A stretch of DNA of 64,000 nucleotides, taken from contig JAMPDA010000007.1 in the NCBI GenBank assembly GCA_023665905.1, positions 1 to 64,000 on the forward strand, written 5' to 3'. The notes under the pieces are model-generated. The model saw only the letters and a program-made list of their open reading frames with translations, made no database searches and had not been told where the DNA came from. Made by a program: the position numbers and the translations under genes. Shown here in pieces: positions 44,591-52,288 of this stretch; within the stretch, counting starts at the first letter, position 1; each line of letters starts with the position of its first letter. Source of the stretch: Roseburia sp. (GTDB lineage: Bacteria; Bacillota; Clostridia; Christensenellales; Pumilibacteraceae).

Positions 44591-45319
44591 CTACTCTTTG
44601 GCGCTCAGCAGCTCGTCGCGCTGCTGTTTTACTTCCGCCGCTTTGCCGCACGACTTTTTGCCCTCGGGACACGCGCCGCGCAGGCATGCCGGTCCGCAGT
44701 CGCGGAACAGATTGGGCGCGACCTTGGCGACTTCGGCAAACATCTTCCAGGCGACGCTTCGTATCTCCCACTGCGCGCGATTGCAGCAGCGAAGCTCGAA
44801 AAAGTGCATGAGCTCGCGCGCGTTCATGGTGATGACCATTTTCGTTTCGCACGCGTTGGGCAGAATGAACCGCGCGTCCTCGTTGGACTTTTCGCCGCGG
44901 CCGAGCGCGCCCTGCCAATCCTTGTACCAATCCATTATGGTGTCCATCTGCCCGACGAACCGCGCGACGGCGGCTGCGCCGAGCGCTTCTATCGCGGGCG
45001 GCACGACGTAATTGAACGCGTCCTCCGAAACATATCGCTGCGAGCGCACCGAAAAAGACGCTATGCGATGCCGCGTTATCTGCGCCAAAAACGCGCGGGA
45101 AACGCCCTCTATCGAAAATGTGAACGACGCGTGCTCTATGGGCGAATGATGTCCCATTTCGGTCAAACGCGAAATGAATTTGGAGTTGTCCGCTTCCATG
45201 ATGTTGGCGGTAAGGTCGTCCAGCTCGCGGTCGGAATAGCAAAGCTTGGCGGCGAGCGCCACCGTCGCTTCGGGGTCCTCCGTGTATCTTATAAGTTTGA
45301 CTTGGGGTGTTACCTGCAT
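44591..45319 (-). CDS. thyX: Flavin-dependent thymidylate synthase
   Basis: The 242-residue protein has the ThyX motif RHRIASFSVRSQRY and the FAD/dUMP-binding segments GHHSPIEHASFTF and NARELMHFFELRCC. It makes dTMP from dUMP with methylene-tetrahydrofolate and FAD. The C-terminal 20 residues are Lys/Glu-rich. Its TAG stop is directly followed in frame by trmH. Confidence 0.96.
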   Translation of the reverse strand: MQVTPQVKLIRYTEDPEATVALAAKLCYSDRELDDLTANIMEADNSKFISRLTEMGHHSPIEHASFTFSIEGVSRAFLAQITRHRIASFSVRSQRYVSEDAFNYVVPPAIEALGAAAVARFVGQMDTIMDWYKDWQGALGRGEKSNEDARFILPNACETKMVITMNARELMHFFELRCCNRAQWEIRSVAWKMFAEVAKVAPNLFRDCGPACLRGACPEGKKSCGKAAEVKQQRDELLSAKE

Positions 45320-45341
45320 ATATTCTTCCTTTGGTTGGATT

Positions 45342-45776
45342 TTAAACGTTCCCGTCCGCGCCGCGCTCGCCTATGCCGGATATCTCGGCGCAAAGCTCGA
45401 GCAGTTCGCGCTTGCGCGCGCCGTCATCCGTTAGCTCGACGTAACCTATGACCGCCTCGAGCTCCGTCGCCTTACGGTAGTCCGCCGACGACGCGGCTTT
45501 GGTACGCATGTGCAAGTGGCAGTTCCGCGCTCTGTGCGCTACTTCCGCTTCCGCCGCGGTCAGCGCGCCGCGCCGCACGAGCTCGTCGTAAACGCGCGCC
45601 TGCGCTTTGGCATTGACGTGCGCCGCGCACGCAGTGTGCAGCGTGCCCGCTACGATATCGCAGCTTTCCGCTATGCGCCGCCTTATAAATAAGGTGTACG
45701 CCGCGTCGCCTATAAACGCCAAACCGACGGGCGTCAGCATGTCCGCGCGACTTTTGACCACGTTTATATTATACAT
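45342..45776 (-). CDS. mrnC: Mini-ribonuclease III
   Basis: The 144-residue protein is an RNase III catalytic domain without the dsRNA-binding domain: GLAFIGDAAYTLFIRR, NAKAQARVYDEL, RARNCHLHMRTKAASSADYRKATELEAVIGYVEL. It matures 23S rRNA ends in Firmicutes. The ATG at 45776 lies inside the promoter; a GTG at 45761 coincides with the predicted transcription start, so the mRNA may be leaderless and the protein five residues shorter. First gene of the mrnC-gpmI run. Confidence 0.93.
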   Translation of the reverse strand: MYNINVVKSRADMLTPVGLAFIGDAAYTLFIRRRIAESCDIVAGTLHTACAAHVNAKAQARVYDELVRRGALTAAEAEVAHRARNCHLHMRTKAASSADYRKATELEAVIGYVELTDDGARKRELLELCAEISGIGERGADGNV

Positions 45777-45796
45777 ACGGCTAAAAAATAAGTCAA
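45768..45796 (-). promoter_or_regulatory. Promoter overlapping the mrnC start
   Basis: Minus strand TTGACT (45796-45791), 17 bp, TATAAT (45773-45768). The -10 box begins one base after the ATG at 45776-45774. The expected start point, 7 nt downstream, is the GTG at 45761. Confidence 0.7.
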
Positions 45797-45876
45797 CAAA
45801 ATAAGCCCACTATTGCGCAGGTTTAATCTAACTGCCTGTGCCGTCCGCCCGCGCCTCGCTCATTCGTTTTACGACA

Positions 45877-45910
45877 AAAGCGCGCAAACGCATATGCGTC
45901 CGCGCGCTTT
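45877..45910 (-). terminator. Terminator after the DJ-1 gene
   Basis: Minus-strand stem AAGCGCGC-GG-ACGCATATGCGT with partner GCGCGCTT, followed by TTTTGTC. It ends the tldD-tldE-DJ-1 transcript. Confidence 0.75.
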
Positions 45911-45930
45911 GTTCTTGCCGTAAATCGATT

Positions 45931-46473
45931 TTACGCTATTATCTTTTTTCCGAGTTCCGCCGCCTCGCGCTCGCCCTTGAGCAGCCGCACGAGCTCCAGC
46001 CCGAGTTCCACCGAGCAGCCCATGCCGCGCGCGGTCGTTATCTGCCCGTCTGTTACGACGCGTTCTTCGGAATAAATACAGCCCGTCATGCGCGCTTCGT
46101 GCCCGGGATAGCACGTCGCCTTTACGCCGTGCAAAAAACCGCCTGCGCCGAGCGCCGCGGCAGGCGCCGCGCATATAGCCGCAACGCGCTTGCCGCCGTC
46201 GAGGACGCGCCTAATGCCGGCTTTCAGCGGCGCGCACGCGCCGAGCCGCTCCGACCCCTGAAGTCCGCCCGGGATAAACAGCAGGTCCGCGTCGCCGAAA
46301 TAGACGTCGCCGACGAGCATATCCGCAATTATCTTTATGCCGTGCGAGCCGTTGACGGTCAGCCCGTCCGCGGAAACGAGAACGGTGTCTATATCCGCGC
46401 GACGGAGTATATCCACCACGGCGAGGCACTCCACTTCCTCGGTGCCGTCGGCTATCATTGCGTAGGCTTTCAC
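45931..46473 (-). CDS. DJ-1/PfpI family protein
   Basis: The 180-residue protein has the DJ-1 fold with ADGTEEVECLAVVDILRRA at the start and the nucleophile elbow Cys in VAAICAAPAALG-like sequence (AAICAAP). Such proteins act as glyoxalases or protect against reactive carbonyls and oxidants; the exact role is open. GTG start 2 bp after the tldE stop, so it is translationally coupled. Confidence 0.88.
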   Translation of the reverse strand: MKAYAMIADGTEEVECLAVVDILRRADIDTVLVSADGLTVNGSHGIKIIADMLVGDVYFGDADLLFIPGGLQGSERLGACAPLKAGIRRVLDGGKRVAAICAAPAAALGAGGFLHGVKATCYPGHEARMTGCIYSEERVVTDGQITTARGMGCSVELGLELVRLLKGEREAAELGKKIIA

Positions 46474-46475
46474 GG

Positions 46476-47798
46476 TTATTTACCCGAGATCGAAAGCTCG
46501 TTGATGACGAGCGACGGCGCTTTTACGCCGTAGTACGTCAGTTTGGAATCGCTGCCGACCGCCGCGATATCCGCAAAATCGGTAATGATATTGCCTGCGA
46601 CGGTAATGAGCGAAACGGGTCTGCCCTGCTTGCCGTTTTCTATAACATATCCGCTCGCCTGCAGGGAGTAGTTGCCCGACTGCTCGTTTATCCCCGTGGA
46701 AACGCCGCCGAGATCGGTTATATATATGCCGTCGCCGACGAGCTTGAACAGCTCGGCTAAGGATTTGTCGCTCGGCTTGACCGTTACGTAAGACACCGAC
46801 GGGCGAACATTGCCCGCGCGCAGTCTGCCGTTGCCTGTGGACTTTACGCCGGCGCGCTTTGCCGTGTCGAGGTCGTAAACGTAGCCCGTGGGCACGCCTT
46901 TATCTATGAGCACCTTGTTTTTGCAAGGCACGCCCTCGTCGTCGAACGCCGAGCAAAACGGGTCGTTGCCTATAGGCGTTTCCTCGAGCGTCAAGAGCTC
47001 CGAAAACGCCTTAGTGCCTATCTTACCCTCGAGCAGAGATATATGCTGCTCAACATTGAACGCCGAAAATCCGTCCTTGAGCGTGGATATGAGCACCGCG
47101 ACACAGTCGGGCGAATACACCACTTTATACTTGCCGCTCTCGACCGAACTGCCGCCGAACTGCTTTACGGTGGTATCGACGAGCTCGGCGACGAATTTAT
47201 CCACGTCTATCTCGTCCAAGCTCTTGGCTATCTGATAATGCATGTTGCTCTGTATCTCGCCGCCGTCTACGGCTTTGACCTGCGCGAGCACCATAACGTT
47301 GTTGGCTTTTGCCTCGACGTCGAGCCCGTTGTTGTTGACAAGGCGGAGCGTGCCCGTCTGATATTCCAGACTGACTGTTGCGAGCTCTATTCGCTTATCG
47401 GCCGCGAGCGTCTTTTCCGCTATGCTCTTGGAGATGTTTATAAACTGCGTCGCGGAAACCTTTTCGAGCTCCGCATTATAGACGTCCACCTTTTCGTACT
47501 TGTTATCGCCGCCGATAAAGAAGTCGGGGTCAAGCGGATTGCCGTACTTAGCCGACTCCTTGAGCGCGGCAATAGCGGTGTCTATAACCTCGTCGTCCAC
47601 GCGGTCGGACGCGAAAACGCCGCGCTTGCCGTCAACGAGCCCGCGTATCTTCATCGACCCGTTGTCGGCGACGGTGAAGTTTTCGAGCTCGGTGTTGAAT
47701 ACCGATACGGACAGCTTGCTTTCCGTTTCTATGCGCGCCTCGAACTGCGCTATGCCTGCGGCTTTTGCCGCCTTGAATAACTTTTCGACGTTTATCAT
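46476..47798 (-). CDS. pmbA: TldE/PmbA metalloprotease partner
   Basis: Start at MINVEKLFKAAKA (47798), overlapping the tldD stop by 4 bp; 440 residues. It is the non-metal half of the TldD/TldE heterodimer: PIGNDPFCSAFDDEGVP, RRAGVKSTGNGRL and GGVSTGINEQSGNYSLQASGYVIENGK are TldE signatures. The pair forms a closed chamber that degrades unfolded peptides, for example during microcin and RiPP maturation. No RiPP precursor was seen nearby. Confidence 0.93.
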   Translation of the reverse strand: MINVEKLFKAAKAAGIAQFEARIETESKLSVSVFNTELENFTVADNGSMKIRGLVDGKRGVFASDRVDDEVIDTAIAALKESAKYGNPLDPDFFIGGDNKYEKVDVYNAELEKVSATQFINISKSIAEKTLAADKRIELATVSLEYQTGTLRLVNNNGLDVEAKANNVMVLAQVKAVDGGEIQSNMHYQIAKSLDEIDVDKFVAELVDTTVKQFGGSSVESGKYKVVYSPDCVAVLISTLKDGFSAFNVEQHISLLEGKIGTKAFSELLTLEETPIGNDPFCSAFDDEGVPCKNKVLIDKGVPTGYVYDLDTAKRAGVKSTGNGRLRAGNVRPSVSYVTVKPSDKSLAELFKLVGDGIYITDLGGVSTGINEQSGNYSLQASGYVIENGKQGRPVSLITVAGNIITDFADIAAVGSDSKLTYYGVKAPSLVINELSISGK

Positions 47799-49192
47799 AA
47801 TGTATCCCCCTTGCCGCCTACGGTCATTTCGGAAACGCGAAGCGTCGGCTGACCGACAGCCGCGCTTATCATGCCGCTCGCCGCGCCGCACGTGCCGGCG
47901 GACAGCTCGAGATCGTTGCCCACCATGTCTATCTTGGGCAGTATCTCGTACCCGAACCCGACAAGACAGGGCGACTTGACGAGCTTATCGAGCTTGCCGT
48001 CTTTTATCACGTACGTCTTGGACGAAGTGAAGTTGAACTTATCCGTCGTGGGGTCTACCGAACCGCCGTTGAACGCGACGCAGTAAATGCCCTTCTTCGT
48101 GGCCTTTATTATTTCCTCGGGCGTGGAATTGCCTGCCGCTATGTACGTATTGGTCATGCGCGTGGTGGGAAGATACTTGTAAGACTCCCTGCGGCACGCG
48201 CCCGTCGGCGCCGCGCCCATGCGTCTGCCGTCGAACGTGTCCATCATGTACGACTTGAGCACGCCGTTTTCTATGAGCACGTTCTTTGTGGACGGCTCGC
48301 CCTCGTCGTCGAAGCTCTCGCTACCCCAGCCGTGCTCGCGCGTTCCGTCGTCCACGGCGGTGACGAGCTCCGAAGCCACCTTTTGACCGAGCTTGCCGGC
48401 AAACGGCGACATGTTGTGCGAGATCGCCGTGCCTTCCAGCGGATGTCCGCACGCCTCGTGGAACAGAACTCCGCCGAAAGCGTTGCCTATGACTACGGGC
48501 ATTACGCCGGACGGACACTCGGGCGCGTCCAAAAGCGCGACCGCGTCCTCAGCCGCCTGCTTGGCGCCGGTGACGAAATCCACCTCGTCGTACAGCTCCG
48601 CGCCCTTGCTGAGCCCGGGCGAGAACGACCCAACCTCGAACGCGCCGTCGCGCGCGGCGGTCGCCATTGCGACTATACGCGTGTGCACGCGCCTGTCGCG
48701 CACCGCTCTGCACACGTCCTTTTTTACGGTGAAGATCTCCACCGTTTCGTCCGATTCGCGAGCCACGCAGCGCGCGTTGACGATTAGCGGCGACACGGCG
48801 TACATAGCCGCTTCGCCCTTTTTGAGATATTCTATCTTCGCCTCGGTGGTCATCGACGTCGGCTCTTTAGCCGGCGCGTGCTTGGACGGGTCGGCGACTT
48901 CTTTGAACTTCCCGACCTCGAGCACACGCGCGCCGTCGAACGACGCGCAAAGCTTTTCGGCGAGCGAGCAAAGCGATTTTTCCGAAATGTCCGACGTATA
49001 GCCGTAGACCTGCCGCACGCCGCTCATAAGGCGAATGCCGGCGCCGTATATAAGGTTGCACGCCACGTTGTCCACGCGCTTGTAATTGAGCTCGACCGCG
49101 CGCTCCGTCTTGTCCTGAACATAAAGCTCGGCAAAATCGGCGCCCGTCGAAAGCGCGATATCCAGCACCTTTTTGGCTGTTGTTCTTTCCAT
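47795..49192 (-). CDS. tldD: TldD metalloprotease
   Basis: The 465-residue protein carries the zinc motif HEACGHPLEG, the third ligand region further on, and the family sequences GWGSESFDDEGEPSTKNVLIENG and RMTNTYIAAGNSTPEEII. With TldE it forms the active peptidase. GGAGGGT precedes the ATG and a promoter lies 55 bp upstream. Confidence 0.95.
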   Translation of the reverse strand: MERTTAKKVLDIALSTGADFAELYVQDKTERAVELNYKRVDNVACNLIYGAGIRLMSGVRQVYGYTSDISEKSLCSLAEKLCASFDGARVLEVGKFKEVADPSKHAPAKEPTSMTTEAKIEYLKKGEAAMYAVSPLIVNARCVARESDETVEIFTVKKDVCRAVRDRRVHTRIVAMATAARDGAFEVGSFSPGLSKGAELYDEVDFVTGAKQAAEDAVALLDAPECPSGVMPVVIGNAFGGVLFHEACGHPLEGTAISHNMSPFAGKLGQKVASELVTAVDDGTREHGWGSESFDDEGEPSTKNVLIENGVLKSYMMDTFDGRRMGAAPTGACRRESYKYLPTTRMTNTYIAAGNSTPEEIIKATKKGIYCVAFNGGSVDPTTDKFNFTSSKTYVIKDGKLDKLVKSPCLVGFGYEILPKIDMVGNDLELSAGTCGAASGMISAAVGQPTLRVSEMTVGGKGDTL

Positions 49193-49247
49193 TTAAACCC
49201 TCCGTTAATATCCTGCCGCCATACACAAATGCTTAAACGACACTTAA

Positions 49248-49276
49248 ATTCTATCACATCGCTCGCGTTTTGACAA
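49248..49276 (-). promoter_or_regulatory. Promoter of tldD-tldE-DJ-1
   Basis: Minus strand TTGTCA (49276-49271), 17 bp, TAGAAT (49253-49248). It lies back-to-back with the thiN promoter. Confidence 0.65.
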
Positions 49277-49303
49277 CAATATACAGATTAGAATTTCATT
49301 AAT

Positions 49304-49332
49304 TTGACTGTCGGCGGCGAACGTTGTATAAT
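49304..49332 (+). promoter_or_regulatory. Promoter of thiN
   Basis: TTGACT (49304), 17 bp, TATAAT (49327-49332). The predicted start point, 7 nt downstream, is the A of the thiN ATG (49339). Confidence 0.75.
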
Positions 49333-49338
49333 ATTATC

Positions 49339-49959
49339 ATGAAACAACTGTGCGTTATATTCGGCGCGGGCGACACTTTTGCGCCGCGCAAAAAATTCGG
49401 CGACTGCGACATAATAATAGCGGCGGACGGCGGCTATAAGAATGCCGTAAAGTACGGTTTGGAGCCGAACGTCGTCATAGGCGACTTCGATTCGGGGGAC
49501 ATGCCCGAAAACACTTCCGCGCACGTCGTAAAGCTCAACCGCGACAAGGACGAAACCGATACGCTCGCCGCCGTCAAGCTCGGACTTCGGCGCGGCTGCG
49601 ACACCTTTGCGATATACGGCGGCGTTGGCGGCAGGCTCGACCACACCGTAGCCAATTTTTCGGCGCTGAAATACTTAAACGCTTTCGGCGCGCGCGGGTT
49701 CCTCGTAGACGAAACGAGTGTCGCCACGGTGATAACGGACGATAAATTCACACTGCCCAAAGCGGCGCGCGGCATTGTTTCCGTCTTTGCGTACGGCGGC
49801 GAGGCGCGCGGCGTAACGCTGAAGAACCTCAAGTACAAGCTCGACAACGTAGAGCTTACTCCCGACTTCCCCGTCGGCGTTTCCAACGAAACGACGGGAG
49901 CCGCCGCCGAGATATCCGTAAAGAACGGGTCGCTGCTTATTTTCTTTCCGCGCTTTTGA
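49339..49959 (+). CDS. thiN: Thiamine pyrophosphokinase
   Basis: The 206-residue protein has the TPK signatures IIAADGGYKNAVKYGLEPNVVIGDFDS and NRDKDETDTLAAVKLGL, plus GGVGGRLDHTVAN. It phosphorylates thiamine to TPP with ATP. Together with ThiT it gives salvage rather than de novo synthesis. No Shine-Dalgarno is visible and the ATG coincides with the predicted +1, so the mRNA is probably leaderless. Confidence 0.94.
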   Translation: MKQLCVIFGAGDTFAPRKKFGDCDIIIAADGGYKNAVKYGLEPNVVIGDFDSGDMPENTSAHVVKLNRDKDETDTLAAVKLGLRRGCDTFAIYGGVGGRLDHTVANFSALKYLNAFGARGFLVDETSVATVITDDKFTLPKAARGIVSVFAYGGEARGVTLKNLKYKLDNVELTPDFPVGVSNETTGAAAEISVKNGSLLIFFPRF

Positions 49960-49983
49960 CGGGCTTTCGCACTGTTAAATGTA

Positions 49984-50180
49984 TTGACAAAACAGACGCT
50001 CCTGTGGAATTATTATCTTGCCACATAACCTATATCGGAAACGCACTCCAAAGCCACAGTGCGCCATTTTGGCATATCTCCGGCTTTGAAGTGTGTTTAT
50101 CATTCATTGTAGGTTGTGTGGCAACAATTAGGAGATTGCCACTTGGGAGTGTCGTTTCCTGATTGGAACGACACTTTTTT
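49984..50180 (+). ncRNA. Structured leader RNA, candidate riboswitch/attenuator
   Basis: A promoter (TTGACA 49984, AATTAT at about 50008) starts an RNA at about 50018. Stem P1 pairs TTGCCACATAACCT (50018-50031) with AGGTTGTGTGGCAA (50111-50124). Inside, CGCACTCCAAAGCC (50042) pairs with GGCTTTGAAGTGTG (50082), and GCCA/TGGC forms a small top hairpin. GTGGCAA (50118-50124) can instead pair with TTGCCAC at 50136-50142, the same heptamer as in the P1 5' strand. A terminator follows. It fits no class I recognise. The gene below is an LRR lipoprotein. Confidence 0.65.
50148..50180 (+). terminator. Terminator in the leader of the 50198 lipoprotein
   Basis: AGTGTCGTT(T)CC pairs with GGAACGACACT, then six T (50175-50180). 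It lies 18 bp before the ATG, so it must be conditional or leaky for the gene to be expressed. Confidence 0.85.
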
Positions 50181-50197
50181 ATACGGAGCGCTGTATT

Positions 50198-52096
50198 ATG
50201 AAAAAGAAACTCATTGTTTCGCTGATTACCGTCGCGCTCGTTGTTTTAAGCGTTTTTGGTCTGTTCGCCTGCGACGAAAACAACAGCAAAAACGGCGAAG
50301 ACAACGACGCCGCCGACTGCTCGCACAGCTGGAGCGCCTGGCGATCCTTGGGTGCAAATGCGCACGAGCGCACCTGCTCGCTGTGCGGCGAGATCGAATC
50401 GGAAGCGCATACGATCGTAAACAACTCATGCGTCTGCGGATATGCAGCGCCCATAGCCATTACCGCATTGGATCTCGACGCCGCAACTATGACGTTGCGT
50501 ATAGACGAAACCGGAAATCTTGCCGTCACCGTCGAGCCGTCGAGCGAACAAAGCCAACCGCTTAATTGGTCGAGCGGCAATACGGCGGTTGCGACCGTCA
50601 ATAGAGGCGTCGTAACGGGCGTCGGCGAAGGCGCTACGCAGATAACCGTCACGGCGGAAAGCGGCGCGTCCGCAAGCTGCACCGTTACGGTCACGTCGCA
50701 GGAATACTCGGCAGGCTTTACGTTTGCCTCGCTCGGCGCCGGCTATGCCGTCGTCGGCTACGACGGGCATGCCGCCGAAGTGACCGTGCCGTCGAGCCAT
50801 AAAAGCAAGCCCGTTACCGCCGTAAGCGGATTCGACGGGAACACGGAACTCCAAAAAATAATCCTGCCCGATACGATAAACACGATCGGTCAGTCTGCGT
50901 TCGACGGTTGCATCGAACTCGACACGATCGCGATCCCAAACAGTGTGAACAGTATAGGCGCAAACGCGTTTTACGGCTGCACCGATCTCCGCGAGATCAT
51001 GATACCGAACAGCGTAACCGGTATAGGCGCCGATGCGTTCAAAAACTGTACCTTGCTTAAAAAAGTGACCGTATCCGATTCCCTGTCGAGCGCCGATATC
51101 GCCGGCGTGTTCGACGGCTGCCACATAGAGGAAGCGACCGCGCCGATAAACGCGGTAAGCGGCATTCCCCAAACCCATCTCATAAAGATAAAACTGACGA
51201 GCGGATCGAGCATTCCCGACGGTCTGTTTGAAGGGTACGACGCGCTCAGCGAAATAGAAATGCCGAGCACCGTAACGGAAATAGGCGAAAACGCGTTTAA
51301 AAACACGGCGTTGCACGATATATCGGGCATAGACAACGTGACGGAAATAGGCGCAGGCGCATTCTACGACACAAACCTTACCGACTTTACCGTGCCGAGC
51401 GGCGTAACGACCATAAACGCCGATGTTTTTCGCGACTGCACCCTATTGCGCAACTTGGTTATCCCGTCCGGCGTTACGGAGATAAGCGCCGGAGCGCTCC
51501 GCGGTTGCAACGATATTCAAAGCATTACGCTCCCGTTTGTCGGAACGTATAAGGACACGTCCCGCTACGAGCCCAATACGCCGCTCGATGTCTTCGGCGT
51601 GCTTTTCGGATACGAAGTAATACACGACAACAGCCCTGTTTCCAATGCGACCGAATCAAAAAGTTATTCCGAAAGCGGTACGGATACGCATTGCTGGTAT
51701 TACATGCCGCAGACATTGCGGAGCGTGATCTTAAACGGCGATTCCGTTTCTATTCCCGAATACGCTTTCTCGCGGTTCTATATGATAACAAGCGTCACCC
51801 TGCCAGACGGCCTTACGAGCATACCGACGAACGCATTTAGGCTTTGTAACTCATTGACCCATGTCGTGATCCCCAACACCGTAAACACGATCGAGGCTTC
51901 CGCGTTCTACTGCAATGAACTGCCCAAAGTATACTACAAAGGCACTCGTGCGGAGTTTGACCAAATATCAGTATCTCCCGATGAAAACACGGCGTTTATA
52001 AACGCGACGGTATACTGCTACTCCCCGACTACGCCGGCAACGAGCGGCAACTATTGGCATTACGACACCGACGGCACAACGCCCGTCGAGTGGTAA
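50198..52096 (+). CDS. Lipoprotein with Ig-like domain and BspA-type LRRs
   Basis: The 632-residue protein has a signal peptide with lipobox FGLFAC, a Cys/His-containing segment (about 40-85: CSHSWSAWRSLGANAHERTC, then CSLCGE and CVCG), and a BIG2 Ig-like domain (about 87-167: ALDLDAATMTLRIDETGNLAV, ATQITVTAESGAS). BspA-like LRR_5 repeats follow (about 185-590) with the N/D-V--IG--AF-GC pattern. Its final 25 residues carry YSPTTPATSGNYWHYDTDG, shared with the lipoprotein ending at 55519. Such proteins bind host or microbial surfaces. Expression is probably gated by the upstream leader RNA. Confidence 0.85.
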   Translation: MKKKLIVSLITVALVVLSVFGLFACDENNSKNGEDNDAADCSHSWSAWRSLGANAHERTCSLCGEIESEAHTIVNNSCVCGYAAPIAITALDLDAATMTLRIDETGNLAVTVEPSSEQSQPLNWSSGNTAVATVNRGVVTGVGEGATQITVTAESGASASCTVTVTSQEYSAGFTFASLGAGYAVVGYDGHAAEVTVPSSHKSKPVTAVSGFDGNTELQKIILPDTINTIGQSAFDGCIELDTIAIPNSVNSIGANAFYGCTDLREIMIPNSVTGIGADAFKNCTLLKKVTVSDSLSSADIAGVFDGCHIEEATAPINAVSGIPQTHLIKIKLTSGSSIPDGLFEGYDALSEIEMPSTVTEIGENAFKNTALHDISGIDNVTEIGAGAFYDTNLTDFTVPSGVTTINADVFRDCTLLRNLVIPSGVTEISAGALRGCNDIQSITLPFVGTYKDTSRYEPNTPLDVFGVLFGYEVIHDNSPVSNATESKSYSESGTDTHCWYYMPQTLRSVILNGDSVSIPEYAFSRFYMITSVTLPDGLTSIPTNAFRLCNSLTHVVIPNTVNTIEASAFYCNELPKVYYKGTRAEFDQISVSPDENTAFINATVYCYSPTTPATSGNYWHYDTDGTTPVEW

Positions 52097-52133
52097 ATCG
52101 ATATAGAAAATCGGCTTCTTAAGTATACTGCGC

Positions 52134-52176
52134 AAAAAGGGCTGAATGTGCGACGTCACACTTCCGCCCTTTTTTG
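52134..52176 (+). terminator. Terminator after the 50198 lipoprotein
   Basis: AAAAAGGGCTGAATGTG and CACACTTCCGCCCTTTTTT form an imperfect stem with a CGACGT loop; A- and T-runs on both sides suggest bidirectional action. Confidence 0.85.
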
Positions 52177-52193
52177 CACGCCACAACACTTCG

Positions 52194-52268
52194 TTTTGCC
52201 GATATCGGCAAAAACCCTTATATTTTACCGCTTTGATTGTTGATTTTTTGCCGATAGCGTGATATACT
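52194..52268 (+). promoter_or_regulatory. Operator palindrome, half-site and promoter of the Fic gene
   Basis: A perfect 20-nt palindrome TTTTGCCGATATCGGCAAAA (52194-52213) is followed by the half-site TTTTGCCGATA (52246-52256). The half-site sits between TTGATT (52240) and TATACT (52263), a 17-bp-spaced promoter. A repressor that binds this palindrome would block transcription; the Fic protein's own N-terminal helix-turn-helix is a candidate. Confidence 0.7.
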
Positions 52269-52288
52269 TATTTACGAGGTCTACAGCA

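Noticed and set aside
44582-44593. A deliberate thyX-trmH fusion through a recoded TAG (pyrrolysine)
   Set aside because: No sign of TAG recoding elsewhere, and TAG ends tmRNA tag and thyX normally; separate genes are simpler.
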